A stretch of 64,000 nt of DNA, taken from the NCBI RefSeq assembly GCF_002307355.1, contig NZ_CP017481.1, forward strand, positions 1,426,001 through 1,490,000. Reading direction: 5' to 3'. Positions 35,233-42,955 of this stretch are shown piece after piece (positions within the stretch are counted from its first letter, which is position 1; every line of letters begins with the position of its first letter). Under the pieces are notes generated by a model. It was not told where the DNA came from, searched no databases, and saw only the letters and a list, made by a program, of their open reading frames with translations. This DNA comes from Pectobacterium polaris (GTDB lineage: Bacteria > Pseudomonadota > Gammaproteobacteria > Enterobacterales > Enterobacteriaceae). A program made the position numbers and the translations under genes.

Positions 35233-36422
35233 ATGGAACGCAGAAATTTTCTGAAGCTGGCTGCTGGAAGTGCCGCTCTTGTGGCAACAGGGCGTGCGTT
35301 TGCTCAAACGGATAATGCGAATGGGGTTATTTCAGCTTTTCAACCTCTGACGGTGCAGGGAACGGTGTTGCCGACGCGCGGCAGGGTTACAGGTACGGCA
35401 TTACCACTCAATGCTCCTGCAACGAAGGATATCCGCTATCGGACACCTTTCCGCTTCGGTATGGGGGGCACACAGATTGGCAATATTTTCGCCCCTATCA
35501 GTGATGAGCAGGCACACTCTACGCTACAAGCCGCGTGGGACGGCGGTGTTCGCTACTACGATACTTCACCTTTCTACGGTCACGGCCTTTCTGAACATCG
35601 GCTCGGGAGGTTCCTGCGTGACAAGCCGCGCGATCAATACCTTGTTTCTACAAAAGTGGGGCGTATTTTTCATCCCAGTCGAACGCCGCTGCCTGATTCA
35701 CTATGGGCGGACAAACTCAACTTTTCTTATGAGTATGATTACACCGCGGCAGGCGCCCGACGCTCTGTTGAGGACAGTCTGCAACGGTTAGGGTTGTCCA
35801 GTATTGATATCGTCTACATCCACGATCTCAGCCCAGATAATACAGAATTGCCTACGCCTTGGACGACATCATTTGAGATTGCGCGTAACGGTGCGATGGC
35901 TGAGCTGGAACGGATGCGTTCGGAAGGGCTCATCAAAGCCTGGGGGTTCGGTATCAATCGTGCTGACGCTGCCGTGATGGCGGCGGAGTTGGACAAGGGG
36001 CCAACTCCGGATATTGTTTTACTTGCCTGCCAGTACAGTATTATCGACCATCAGGAAACACTGACAAAAACGTTTCCGGCTTTGGCGAAAAAAGGCATTA
36101 CGGTGACGGTTGGTACGCCGCTTAACGACGGTTTTCTGGGGGGAGAAATCGTTACCACTTCAGCAATGATCTTCCTCCTGGCGTCGTTGAGAAGCGGGCT
36201 CGTTTAGCTTCTATCGCGGATCGGCACGGTATTGACATTCGTACTGCTGCGCTTCAATTTGCTGCTGCGCCACCTATCGTATCGGCCATTATTCCTGGTG
36301 CTCGTGTTCCTGGGCAGGTCGAAGCCAATATCCAGTCGATGAAGGTGAGTATTCCCAAAGGCTTTTGGGATGAGCTCAGGGAACAGAAGTTAATCACGGC
36401 CGATGCGCCGATACCCACCTGA
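35233..36422 (+). pseudogene. Tat-exported aldo/keto reductase, frameshifted
   Basis: From the ATG at 35233 the product begins with a Tat signal (MERRNFLKLAAGSAALVAT). An aldo/keto reductase barrel follows: VRYYDTSPFYGHGLSEHRLG (catalytic Asp and Tyr), LVSTKVGR (Lys) and DIVYIHDLS (His). After LNDGFLGG the frame runs into unrelated sequence and stops at 36207. Adding one G to the six-G run at 36138-36143 restores GGRNRYHF, PGVVEKRARLASIADRHGI and a C terminus ending at 36422. The repaired protein would be about 396 aa. The truncated form lacks the last two barrel elements that bind NADP. Probably in one transcript with the NTF2-like gene. Confidence 0.88.
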
Positions 36423-36681
36423 TTTTGATAAGAAGCATCAGATCGTCGCATCGGGTTTGTTGAATACAAACGGTGGTAATAGGGCTGTTGAGCAATGCGC
36501 CTTCACCAGGGCAATTACCTATTATCACCGTTCTATATGGTGGGTTTTATCATCACGCATTTTTACGTTATATGCTGTGATGTAACGGTTTAAAGATAAA
36601 CACCCTAGCGTGGTTGTCACAATAGAAGCCTACTCTTAAAGAGGACTATTGCTTCTGTCGTTATCCGTTAAGGAGACAACA

Positions 36682-37827
36682 ATGAAAATCCGCATCGCCA
36701 GCTATAACGTTGAGAACCTGTTCCACCGTACCGCGATTCTCAATCTCCCTGATTCCCAGCAGATCGATGCTTTATTGCAACAGGTCAGGCAGCTTCAGCA
36801 CCTTCTCGAACAGCCCCAATACGATGATGCCCTGAAAGATCAGGTGTTCCGCCTGTCTATCGCACTGCGGCCTTATATTGATATTCGCACTGATGCAGGC
36901 ACGCTGGGGCGATGGAAAAAAGAGGACGCTGGCACCGGATTCAGGATCAATAAAAGCTGCCGCGGTCGTGGGGATTGGATCGGCGAAATCGTCTTTAAGG
37001 CGCAGGAGTTCAGCAGTCAGCAACGTAAGAATACGGGCAAGATTATCTCCCTGCTTAACGCCGACATTCTGTGCGCCGTTGAAGTCGAAAACATGGATGT
37101 CCTGCGTGATTTCAACAATCAGGTGCTGGGGGAAAATAAATTCAGCCAGTTCGTGATGATCGACAGCCCGAACGATCCACGCGGCATTGATGTTGCCTGC
37201 CTGACGCGTTATCGGATTGCCCAGATCCGCACGCATATTTTTGATGCTGGAAAGCGCTTTGATCCGGTCTTTAGCCGCGATTGCCTTGAGGTCACGCTGG
37301 ATGCTGGCCTCAAACAGCCGATTTATATTCTGTGTAACCATTTCAAAAGTCAAAGTGGTCAAACAGAAGAAGAGCGGCTGCGTGGGGCGGAGAAGCGCCG
37401 CGATCAGGCTGAACGCGTCGCAGAGATTGTCCAACAGACTTACGATCTCAAGAAGGACTACGTGGTCATTCTTGGCGACTTGAACGAAGATTCGTCCAAC
37501 CCCTGGCACAGTTTGGCTCCGCTGTTTTCTTTGTCGGATCTGCACCCGGTTATCGACCCTGAACGCCCGGAAAAAGAGCGCTACACCTATTATTTCGCTG
37601 GCGGAAAGAAGGGCGCGCGGTTAAATCAGCTGGACTATATTTTCCTGTCTGCACCGCTGCATCAGGCGGTGGTGGAGTGGGGAGTCGAGCGTCGGGGGAT
37701 TTATAATATCGACAAGATTGCCGCCAAAGAGGGCGCTGAACCCGTTACGCCGCTACCGGAAGTCACCTCATGGGATACGGCTGCGTCCGACCATGCCGCG
37801 CTCTGGGTGGACGTGGATATTACCTGA
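36682..37827 (+). CDS. endonuclease/exonuclease/phosphatase (EEP) family protein
   Basis: A 381-aa metal-dependent hydrolase of the DNase I-like fold. Active-site elements are in order: ASYNVENLF (Asn), AVEVEN (Glu, metal), CNHFKS (His), GDLNED (Asp, Asn), QLDYIFLS and ASDHAALW (Asp-His). No signal peptide or membrane segment, so cytosolic. The start at 36682 follows AAGGAG. Substrate (nucleic acid or phosphoester) cannot be deduced. Downstream, an ASCH-domain gene begins 69 bases after its stop on the same strand, and the two may be co-transcribed. Confidence 0.87.
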   Translation: MKIRIASYNVENLFHRTAILNLPDSQQIDALLQQVRQLQHLLEQPQYDDALKDQVFRLSIALRPYIDIRTDAGTLGRWKKEDAGTGFRINKSCRGRGDWIGEIVFKAQEFSSQQRKNTGKIISLLNADILCAVEVENMDVLRDFNNQVLGENKFSQFVMIDSPNDPRGIDVACLTRYRIAQIRTHIFDAGKRFDPVFSRDCLEVTLDAGLKQPIYILCNHFKSQSGQTEEERLRGAEKRRDQAERVAEIVQQTYDLKKDYVVILGDLNEDSSNPWHSLAPLFSLSDLHPVIDPERPEKERYTYYFAGGKKGARLNQLDYIFLSAPLHQAVVEWGVERRGIYNIDKIAAKEGAEPVTPLPEVTSWDTAASDHAALWVDVDIT

Positions 37828-37896
37828 TCGCTCCTTTACGGCTATGATTGCGTGAAGAAAACAGAGCAATCATAGCCGTATAAAACGAGGAAGATA

Positions 37897-38301
37897 ATGA
37901 GTCATAAACAAGGATTAGATAAATACCCAGACGCGCTGCGCTGGTCATTTGGTGACAGCCCCGAGCTGGCAGATGAGCTGCTGCAACTGGTGCGGGAAGG
38001 GCATAAAACGGCAACCTGTAGCTCGTATCACGCGTTCAAAAATGAAGAAACGCCGCAGGTCGGCGATTACAACATTGTTCTGGACGGTGCCGGGCAGCCT
38101 TCCTGCGTCATTCGGACGCGCTCGCTAACGCTGGTGCGCTACTGCGATGTGACTGCTGAGATGGCGGCGAAAGAGGGCGAAGGCGATAAAAGCCTGGCTT
38201 TCTGGCAGCAAGCGCATCAGGCGTTTTTCGAACGAGGAGGCTCTTTCGCCCCAGATATGCTGCTGGTGTTTGAAGAATTTGAGCTGGTTGAGGTGTTTTG
38301 A
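37897..38301 (+). CDS. ASCH domain-containing protein
   Basis: A 134-aa ASCH-superfamily protein: RWSFGDSPELADELLQLVREGHKTATCSS (the GHKTAT loop is the hallmark), VGDYNIVLDGAGQPSCVIRT, AKEGEGDKSLAFWQQAHQAFF and a C-terminal LVFEEFELVEVF. The ASCH beta-barrel resembles PUA domains and is thought to bind RNA or modified nucleosides; some members are amidohydrolases of N4-acetylcytidine. AGGAAGATA precedes the ATG. The function of this member is unproven. Confidence 0.88.
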   Translation: MSHKQGLDKYPDALRWSFGDSPELADELLQLVREGHKTATCSSYHAFKNEETPQVGDYNIVLDGAGQPSCVIRTRSLTLVRYCDVTAEMAAKEGEGDKSLAFWQQAHQAFFERGGSFAPDMLLVFEEFELVEVF

Positions 38302-38369
38302 TTCTGGATTAGCTGCTGATAAACCCGACCGTGTTTTATAGCAAGGTGCCGTTTTGGGAAAAAAGGGCC

Positions 38370-38388
38370 ACGACAAGGTCGTTTTTTA
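38370..38388 (+). terminator. weak terminator after the ASCH gene
   Basis: ACGAC-AAG-GTCGT followed by TTTTTAG. The stem is only five base pairs. The rest of the 308-base gap (38302-38609) shows no supported gene; base composition becomes AT-rich toward 38600. Confidence 0.45.
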
Positions 38389-38609
38389 GCCAATTGATTG
38401 CTGGCGTAGAGCCCTTTTTCTTTCCTAAACCAAGCGGTTATATACTCCGTACAGGTGTGTATGGAAGTAATCAGAACAATACACAGACAACATGGTCGCT
38501 CCTTAAACAGCTTATGGACAGGTATTCCGCTCAATGGAACGAAATACCATGTTAAGCTCAGGATTCTTAATGTGGGATAATTGCTGAACTCCAAACAGAT
38601 CTCTATCAA

Positions 38610-39053
38610 TTAAAATGGATTTTTTTTGAGTTTTATTGCTGTTTCAAGGAAGCTTTTCTGAGATATGACGAATGAAACGGCTTCGGTAATACCTTCTTGT
38701 GTTGTTAGACTTGTATTCTTTATTTTATTGTATGTAATGCTTATTGTTTCTGACTTTTCATCAATCTCCCATGAGCCTGTTACTTCAGCTTTTAATTCGT
38801 TAGTTAAAAAAATGAACCCTTTAGAATCATCATGGTTAAATTGCAATGTAAATATTATTGCACTCATTTCAGATGCTAGGTTTTCATTTCCTAGTTTTAT
38901 CCGCAAATCTAACTTGCGCTGGCCTTGCAGCGCATTGTTGAGCGATTCGCTAGCTAGCGCGAGTATTCTACTAAATTCTGATTTTATCTGAGATAATTTA
39001 TTTATGTTTCCCAATGATTCATTTATGATTTTATCAAATGGATTTTCGCTCAT
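38610..39053 (-). CDS. protein of unknown function paired with EEP nuclease-like gene
   Basis: A 147-aa protein that I do not recognise. The N-terminal 50 residues (SENPFDKIINESLGNINKLSQIKS and onward) look helical. The C-terminal part alternates strands (IIFTLQF, GFIFLTNELKAEVTGSWEI, ETISITYNKI), followed by a final helix. No signal peptide or membrane segment. Its ATG at 39053 overlaps the end of the EEP gene by 20 bases, so the two are almost certainly translated as a unit. Codon use is AT-rich, unlike flanking core genes, suggesting recent acquisition. Confidence 0.78.
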   Translation of the reverse strand: MSENPFDKIINESLGNINKLSQIKSEFSRILALASESLNNALQGQRKLDLRIKLGNENLASEMSAIIFTLQFNHDDSKGFIFLTNELKAEVTGSWEIDEKSETISITYNKIKNTSLTTQEGITEAVSFVISQKSFLETAIKLKKNPF

Positions 39054-39972
39054 TTTTGTTTATCTCTATAACAATTGGTAAATGGTCAAGTAATACGTTC
39101 TTGTCGTATACTAGCTTGAATATTTCATCGCTTACAAATATTTTTGTTTCTTTTTCGTTCACGATCCAAGGGCCATCCTTTATGAATGATGAAGATACGT
39201 GTATATGGTCAAAAACCGCACAACCGATCTCTGAATGACGATTACCGTTAGATAAAAATGTTCCAAACCCCATAGGTTCGCTTGTGTGTGTCAGGTCAAA
39301 TAGATCTGTATGTTGGTTATGGAAGTTGAAGGATAAGTTATATAACCGCGTTGAATTCTTTAACGCGTAGTATTTATTGTTATATGAGCAAAGATTTGTT
39401 TCATTTATTGTTTCATAAGGCGACATATTATAATCACCAAGTAATATAACTTGCCTCCCTTGTTTTATTTTCTCTACGCTTTCACGTTTTAATTGTTCTG
39501 CTGCATCTTTATGTCTGAATTCATACCCTGGCGTTAATTTTGACGGCCAGTGAGATACTATTATTGAAATGGAATCATCATATTCTGCATCGCTCCCTCG
39601 GACTGAAACATCGAAAAGGATCCCTGTTTTTGTATTATTCCCTTTTCGATGATCTTCATCATCCATGTTGTTATGAATTATGTAGTTTTTTAGAGTTGCA
39701 GATGATTTTTTTTCATTATATAAGGCGCAGATATCAAATTTAATATTACCACTTACCTTCTCCGTTCCTCTTATTAGCTTAACAGAAATATCGCTAAAAT
39801 ATTTTTCTATTCTAGTGTCAAGAGTAAAGTCGTCGTCAACCTCACATATGAATACAATATCTAGTGAATGATTGATAATCATAGAGCTCAGTGCTTCCAC
39901 TATAAGAGACTGATAATCTGGGTTTTTCTCTGCTTTATGTTTCAGTCCTGTATTCCAGAAAGATATTTTCAT
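39034..39972 (-). CDS. EEP-family nuclease-like protein of an AT-rich two-gene cassette
   Basis: A 312-aa DNase I/EEP-fold protein with a complete active site: FWNTG (Asn7), FICEVD (Glu44), VSHWPS (His141), LLGDYNMS (Asp180, Asn182), VFDHIHV (Asp255) and LLDHLPI (Asp296-His297). It begins directly with the first core strand MKISFWNTG, so there is no accessory N-terminal domain and no signal peptide. The 3' end overlaps the orphan partner gene. Low GC and isolation between an ASCH gene and phage-satellite remnants suggest horizontal transfer. A nuclease effector in defence or a toxin-like role is possible but unproven. It is not similar beyond motifs to the EEP protein at 36682. Confidence 0.83.
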   Translation of the reverse strand: MKISFWNTGLKHKAEKNPDYQSLIVEALSSMIINHSLDIVFICEVDDDFTLDTRIEKYFSDISVKLIRGTEKVSGNIKFDICALYNEKKSSATLKNYIIHNNMDDEDHRKGNNTKTGILFDVSVRGSDAEYDDSISIIVSHWPSKLTPGYEFRHKDAAEQLKRESVEKIKQGRQVILLGDYNMSPYETINETNLCSYNNKYYALKNSTRLYNLSFNFHNQHTDLFDLTHTSEPMGFGTFLSNGNRHSEIGCAVFDHIHVSSSFIKDGPWIVNEKETKIFVSDEIFKLVYDKNVLLDHLPIVIEINKNERKSI

Positions 39973-40024
39973 TCTCTATTTTTTCTTAGCGTCTTGTTTA
40001 TATTTCAGCATTTTCCGTGAAAAT

Positions 40025-40052
40025 AAAAACCGCCTTTTCGGGCGGCTTTTAT
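40025..40052. terminator. bidirectional intrinsic terminator
   Basis: CCGCC-TTTTCG-GGCGG with CTTTTATT after it on the plus strand and TTTTTATTTT after it on the minus strand. On the minus strand it lies just upstream of the EEP cassette, insulating it from transcription arriving from the satellite remnant. Confidence 0.75.
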
Positions 40053-40178
40053 TATACTCAAGAGTTTGCGTCACTATGTGTCGAGGTAACTAGCTTAGAC
40101 TTAGAGGAGTCCCGTCACCAAAACTTGTATTCTCAGTTTAGCCTTAACTGGCGCATAAGTTCAAGACTAGCTCCTCTA

Positions 40179-40234
40179 TATCAGTTATCAGTTATCAGTT
40201 ATCAGTTATCAGTTATCAGTTATCAGTTATCAGT
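40179..40234. repeat. heptanucleotide tandem repeat, (TATCAGT)8
   Basis: Eight perfect copies of TATCAGT fill 56 bases with no mismatch, then break into GTCGTT. It lies in the 461-base gap 39973-40433, which otherwise holds a terminator (40025) and no supported gene. Confidence 0.95.
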
Positions 40235-40433
40235 GTCGTTTGTCGTGTCTTTTCGGTTTAGACTCAAATCGATAAATATCGAAATGGGGGCAGCAGTCGG
40301 ACTGAACGGGCATCGTGTATACAGTAGGCTGGTACATCATTTGTGAATCGGACCAAGTCTATGAACGTCCGCTGTTGATCTGCCTGTCGGACTAAGCACT
40401 AGCTCGTACAGTCTACACTAGCCGTAATAACGC

Positions 40434-40619
40434 TCAGTCTTTGGATTCATCTTTGGGCTGCTTACACTGGCGGCGTTTGATCTCGCTTTTTACAGCGGTG
40501 ATGATGAATTGCGCCTTTGTCTCGCCAGCTTCAAGGCTACTTTCCATTTCAGCAACAACATCGTGCGGGAACCGTGCATTCAACTGCTGTGACTTGTTGT
40601 TAATTGAACCCGTTGCCAT
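40434..40619 (-). CDS. YlcI/YnfO family phage-associated small protein
   Basis: A 61-aa protein: MATGSINNKSQQLNARFPHD, then VVAEMESSLEAGETKAQFIITAVKSEIKRRQ. This is the pattern of the YlcI/YnfO family found in prophages and satellites, with a ribbon-helix-helix-like arrangement (a strand with NARFPHD, then two helices) that suggests DNA binding. The ATG at 40619 has GGAGAT upstream; the longer frame to 40718 would consume the repeat region and is rejected. Divergent from the Icd-like gene. Confidence 0.75.
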   Translation of the reverse strand: MATGSINNKSQQLNARFPHDVVAEMESSLEAGETKAQFIITAVKSEIKRRQCKQPKDESKD

Positions 40620-40640
40620 TGCTGGATCTCCATGCGCTAA

Positions 40641-40730
40641 GTGCGATTCAGTATACGTAAAAATAATTCTAAAAAATACCTTGAGGTGCGATTCACTTGG
40701 GCGTAATGTTAGCTCCATAGGTGCGATTCA
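40641..40730. repeat. three GTGCGATTCA direct repeats in a divergent control region
   Basis: GTGCGATTCA occurs exactly at 40641-40650, 40686-40695 and 40721-40730. The third copy is the centre of a perfect palindrome, CATAGGTG-CGATT-CACCTATG; the second is partly symmetric. They lie between the divergent YlcI/YnfO-like and Icd-like genes and look like operators for a small regulator, possibly the YlcI/YnfO-like protein itself. Confidence 0.75.
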
Positions 40731-40745
40731 CCTATGAAATGCGAA

Positions 40746-40803
40746 GCCCGGCAGTGTTGGAGCACTAACCGGGCCTCTAACCACAATGTTATTGGAGCTA
40801 ACA
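40746..40803 (+). promoter_or_regulatory. structured leader of the Icd-like gene, possible P4-type immunity RNA region
   Basis: A hairpin with arms GCCCGG (40746-40751) and CCGGGC (40769-40774) and inner AGTG/CACT exposes TTGGAG. The same TTGGAGC recurs just before the start codon (40792-40798). TGGAGCTAACA (40793-40803) is exactly complementary to TGTTAGCTCCA at 40707-40717. Short complementary segments in a leader are the basis of P4 satellite CI-RNA immunity. Similarity to that system is inferred from layout only. Confidence 0.45.
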
Positions 40804-40805
40804 CT

Positions 40806-40994
40806 ATGGCTGATATCCAGTCTACCCAAACTCGCCCCGAATTTCAGTATCGCTTTCTTGCTTTGGGAATCTCTTCCCAATGTATCGTGCATATTATCGC
40901 TACCACCGAACGTCAGGCGCGGGAACATTCTCCTGATGGCTATGTGATGGTCTTCGCTGGTCGACTGCCAACTCAGGAGGTGTGCCATGTTTGA
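40806..40994 (+). CDS. host cell division inhibitor Icd-like protein
   Basis: A 62-aa protein: MADIQSTQTRPEFQYRFLAL, IVHIIATTERQAREHSPDGYVMVFAGRLPTQEVCHV. The PxFxxRFLAL start and the TERQAREHSPDGYVMVFAGRLP core match the Icd-like family common in P4-type satellites. Its founding member, phage P1 Icd, blocks cell division. The ATG at 40806 follows TTGGAGC; the in-frame ATG at 40734 would overlap the structured leader. The gene overlaps the next by eight bases. Confidence 0.75.
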   Translation: MADIQSTQTRPEFQYRFLALGISSQCIVHIIATTERQAREHSPDGYVMVFAGRLPTQEVCHV

Positions 40995-41178
40995 TAACAC
41001 GCCGTTAGAACCCGAAGAAGCACTCGATCAGTGTCGTGCGTTGGCTTACGCCATTGTCGAATTGGACAATCCAGAATCGAAAGAGATTTTAACGTTCGTG
41101 TTAGCGGAACGGCTTGATAACCTGCATCGACTCTTTCATGCGGTGGAGACAGATACACAAGAAGGGATGAGTCATTAA
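40987..41178 (+). CDS. small satellite-associated protein of unknown function
   Basis: A 63-aa acidic helical protein (EPEEALDQCRALAYAIVELDNPESKEILTFVLAERLDNLHRLFHAVE). Its ATG overlaps the end of the Icd-like gene (ATGTTTGA), with AGGAGG ending about seven bases upstream, so translation is coupled. I do not recognise a named domain. It is the last gene of the remnant; the primase and integrase genes expected of a complete satellite are absent. Confidence 0.68.
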   Translation: MFDNTPLEPEEALDQCRALAYAIVELDNPESKEILTFVLAERLDNLHRLFHAVETDTQEGMSH

Positions 41179-41252
41179 CGACGGATTTCTCATCTCACAG
41201 ACGCAATCTCATACTGTCTGTGCTAAGGCTGCTGCCTAAATATAGGGCAAAG

Positions 41253-41290
41253 AAAAAGGCGCTTAACCCGAAAGGTAAAGCGCCTTTTTT
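41253..41290. terminator. bidirectional terminator (fis end / satellite remnant end)
   Basis: AAAAAGGCGCTT and AAGCGCCTTTTTT with a 13-nt loop. T-tracts exist in both directions, so it closes both fis on the minus strand and the small plus-strand genes. Confidence 0.92.
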
Positions 41291-41311
41291 CAAATGCTTA
41301 ACTGATTAGTA

Positions 41312-41608
41312 TCAGTTCATGCCGTATTTTTTCAATTTCTTACGCAGAGTACCGCGGTTGATGCCCATCATCAGGGCAGCGCGGGTTTGGTTACCGCGGG
41401 TGTATTGCATCACCATGTCCAACAGTGGCTGTTCAACTTCAGCCAATACCAGCTCATACAGGTCACTTACATCCTGACCGTTCAATTGAGCAAAATAGTT
41501 CTTCAGTGCCTGTTTAACCGAGTCGCGCAGGGGTTTTTGGGTTACCTGAGCCTGAGAGTTTACAGTGGAAACGGTCAGTACGTCAGAATTCACGCGTTGT
41601 TCGAACAT
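41312..41608 (-). CDS. fis: nucleoid-associated DNA-binding protein Fis
   Basis: A 98-residue factor for inversion stimulation: flexible N-terminal beta-arm ([11 protein letters not shown]), dimer helices ([18 protein letters not shown]) and helix-turn-helix [24 protein letters not shown]. The sequence is nearly invariant in enterobacteria. Fis activates rrn P1 promoters, such as the one at 22160, and many growth genes. It is co-transcribed with dusB, 23 bases upstream. Confidence 0.99.
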
Positions 41609-41631
41609 AGTTCTGTCAGCTCTTTTTCTGT

Positions 41632-42597
41632 TTACGCAAGATTTTCAAAATATGCCTTCAACGCCTCCAGCTGCTCGCTGGCATCCTCAATGGCGTTGAA
41701 TGTGCGCCTAAACTGGTCGTTTGGGGCATGTTCCTGGAGATACCAGGATACGTGCTTACGAGCGATACGAAATCCCTTGCCTGGACCATAAAAGTCGTGC
41801 AATTCCCGTATATGCTCGATCAACAAGCGCTTAACCTCTGCCAACGGCATTGGTGCCAGCAACTCCCCTGTGTCCAGATAATGCTGGATTTCCCGAAAGA
41901 TCCAGGGTCTTCCCTGAGCGGCTCGTCCTATCATCAGGGCGTCAGCCCCGGTGTAGTCAAGAACCGCTCTGGCTTTATGCGGGTCTGTAATGTCGCCATT
42001 CGCAATAATAGGAATGGAAACGGCCTGCTTAACTGCCCGAATGCTGTCGTATTCGGCGAAACCATTGAACAGGCACGCACGGGTGCGTCCGTGAATGGTT
42101 AACGCCTGAATGCCACAGTCTTCAGCCAATTTGGCAATTTCTACACAGTTGCGGTGCTCTGGTGCCCAACCGGTTCGGATCTTCAGTGTTACCGGTACGT
42201 CTACCGCTTTCACTACCGTAGAGAGGATTTGTTTGACCAAATCCGGATACTGCAACAATGCAGATCCTGCCATCTTGCGGTTCACCTTCTTCGCCGGGCA
42301 GCCCATATTGATGTCGATGATCTGTGCGCCGAAATCAGCATTAATTCTCGCTGCCGCCGCCATCTCATCGGGGTCACAACCGGCAATCTGCACGGCCCTG
42401 ATACCCGGTTCATCGCTATGGACCATTCGCAAACGCGACTTGTCTGAACGCCACACTTCCGGATTGGAAGAAAGCATTTCAGACACGGTCATTCCAGCGC
42501 CCATCGCATGACAGAGTGCTCTAAATGGGCGATCGCTAATACCAGCCATTGGGGCCGCTATCAAGCGATTACTAAGCTGAAATTGTCCAATGTGCAT
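41632..42597 (-). CDS. dusB: tRNA-dihydrouridine synthase B
   Basis: Flavin-dependent TIM-barrel enzyme that reduces uridine in tRNA D-loops. It begins [25 protein letters not shown]; the catalytic cysteine motif is [24 protein letters not shown] and ANGDITDP bind tRNA and FMN. The ATG at 42597 yields 321 aa as in E. coli; the open upstream start (42627) would lie at the promoter discriminator. First gene of the dusB-fis operon. Confidence 0.97.
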
Positions 42598-42635
42598 AGA
42601 CAAAAATTGACCATACTGTGCCTGCAAGGGCGCGT

Positions 42636-42664
42636 ATATTACGCATTTTTTACGTCAGATGAAA
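42636..42664 (-). promoter_or_regulatory. dusB-fis promoter
   Basis: -10 TAATAT (42641-42636) and -35 TTTCAT (42664-42659) with a 17-bp spacer on the minus strand, followed by ACGCGCCC. The GC-rich discriminator is the hallmark of stringently controlled promoters and matches the fis promoter of E. coli. The remaining gap to 42955 is AT-rich with no gene. Confidence 0.78.
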
Positions 42665-42912
42665 GGCCAAACTTTGACCAATTTACGGCTATCGATCAAT
42701 GAAAATGCACTTCATAAAGCCGTATAAAAATATTATTCATATTTAACAATTAGTTATATTTTTATGTCGATTTTTTGTGCTGGGAAATAATCATCTGTTT
42801 ACAGAATTTTATCTGCAAGCGCGGTCATTTTTGGTGAAGATACAGCAGCCTATCAATGCTTTATCAGTGAAATGCGTTGGTTAATATGGCAAAAAAGGGC
42901 GCTGATTGACCT

Positions 42913-42945
42913 GAGGCTGGCCGACAGAACAGTCTGACCAGCCTC
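42913..42945. terminator. hairpin after the carbonic anhydrase gene
   Basis: GAGGCTGG and CCAGCCTC (8 bp) enclose CAGA/TCTG, 11 bases beyond the carbonic anhydrase stop. No T-run, so a Rho-assisted or weak terminator. Confidence 0.5.
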
Positions 42946-42955
42946 GCGGAGTGGC

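Noticed and set aside
36772..37545. 257-codon open frame antisense to the EEP gene
   Set aside because: No motif or start signal; the plus-strand EEP protein has a full active site.
38331..38555. 74-codon plus-strand frame after the ASCH gene
   Set aside because: Begins before a terminator-like hairpin, no ribosome-binding site, no family resemblance.
40179..40234. CRISPR array
   Set aside because: The repeats are 7 bp and contiguous with no spacers; no cas genes in the window.
40017..40346. 109-codon open frame over the heptamer repeat
   Set aside because: Starts in the terminator, is made partly of the TATCAGT array (repeating YQLSVIS), has no ribosome-binding site and no family.
40434..41178. 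complete P4-like prophage
   Set aside because: No integrase, primase or attachment-site repeats were found; only three small genes remain, so it is called a remnant.
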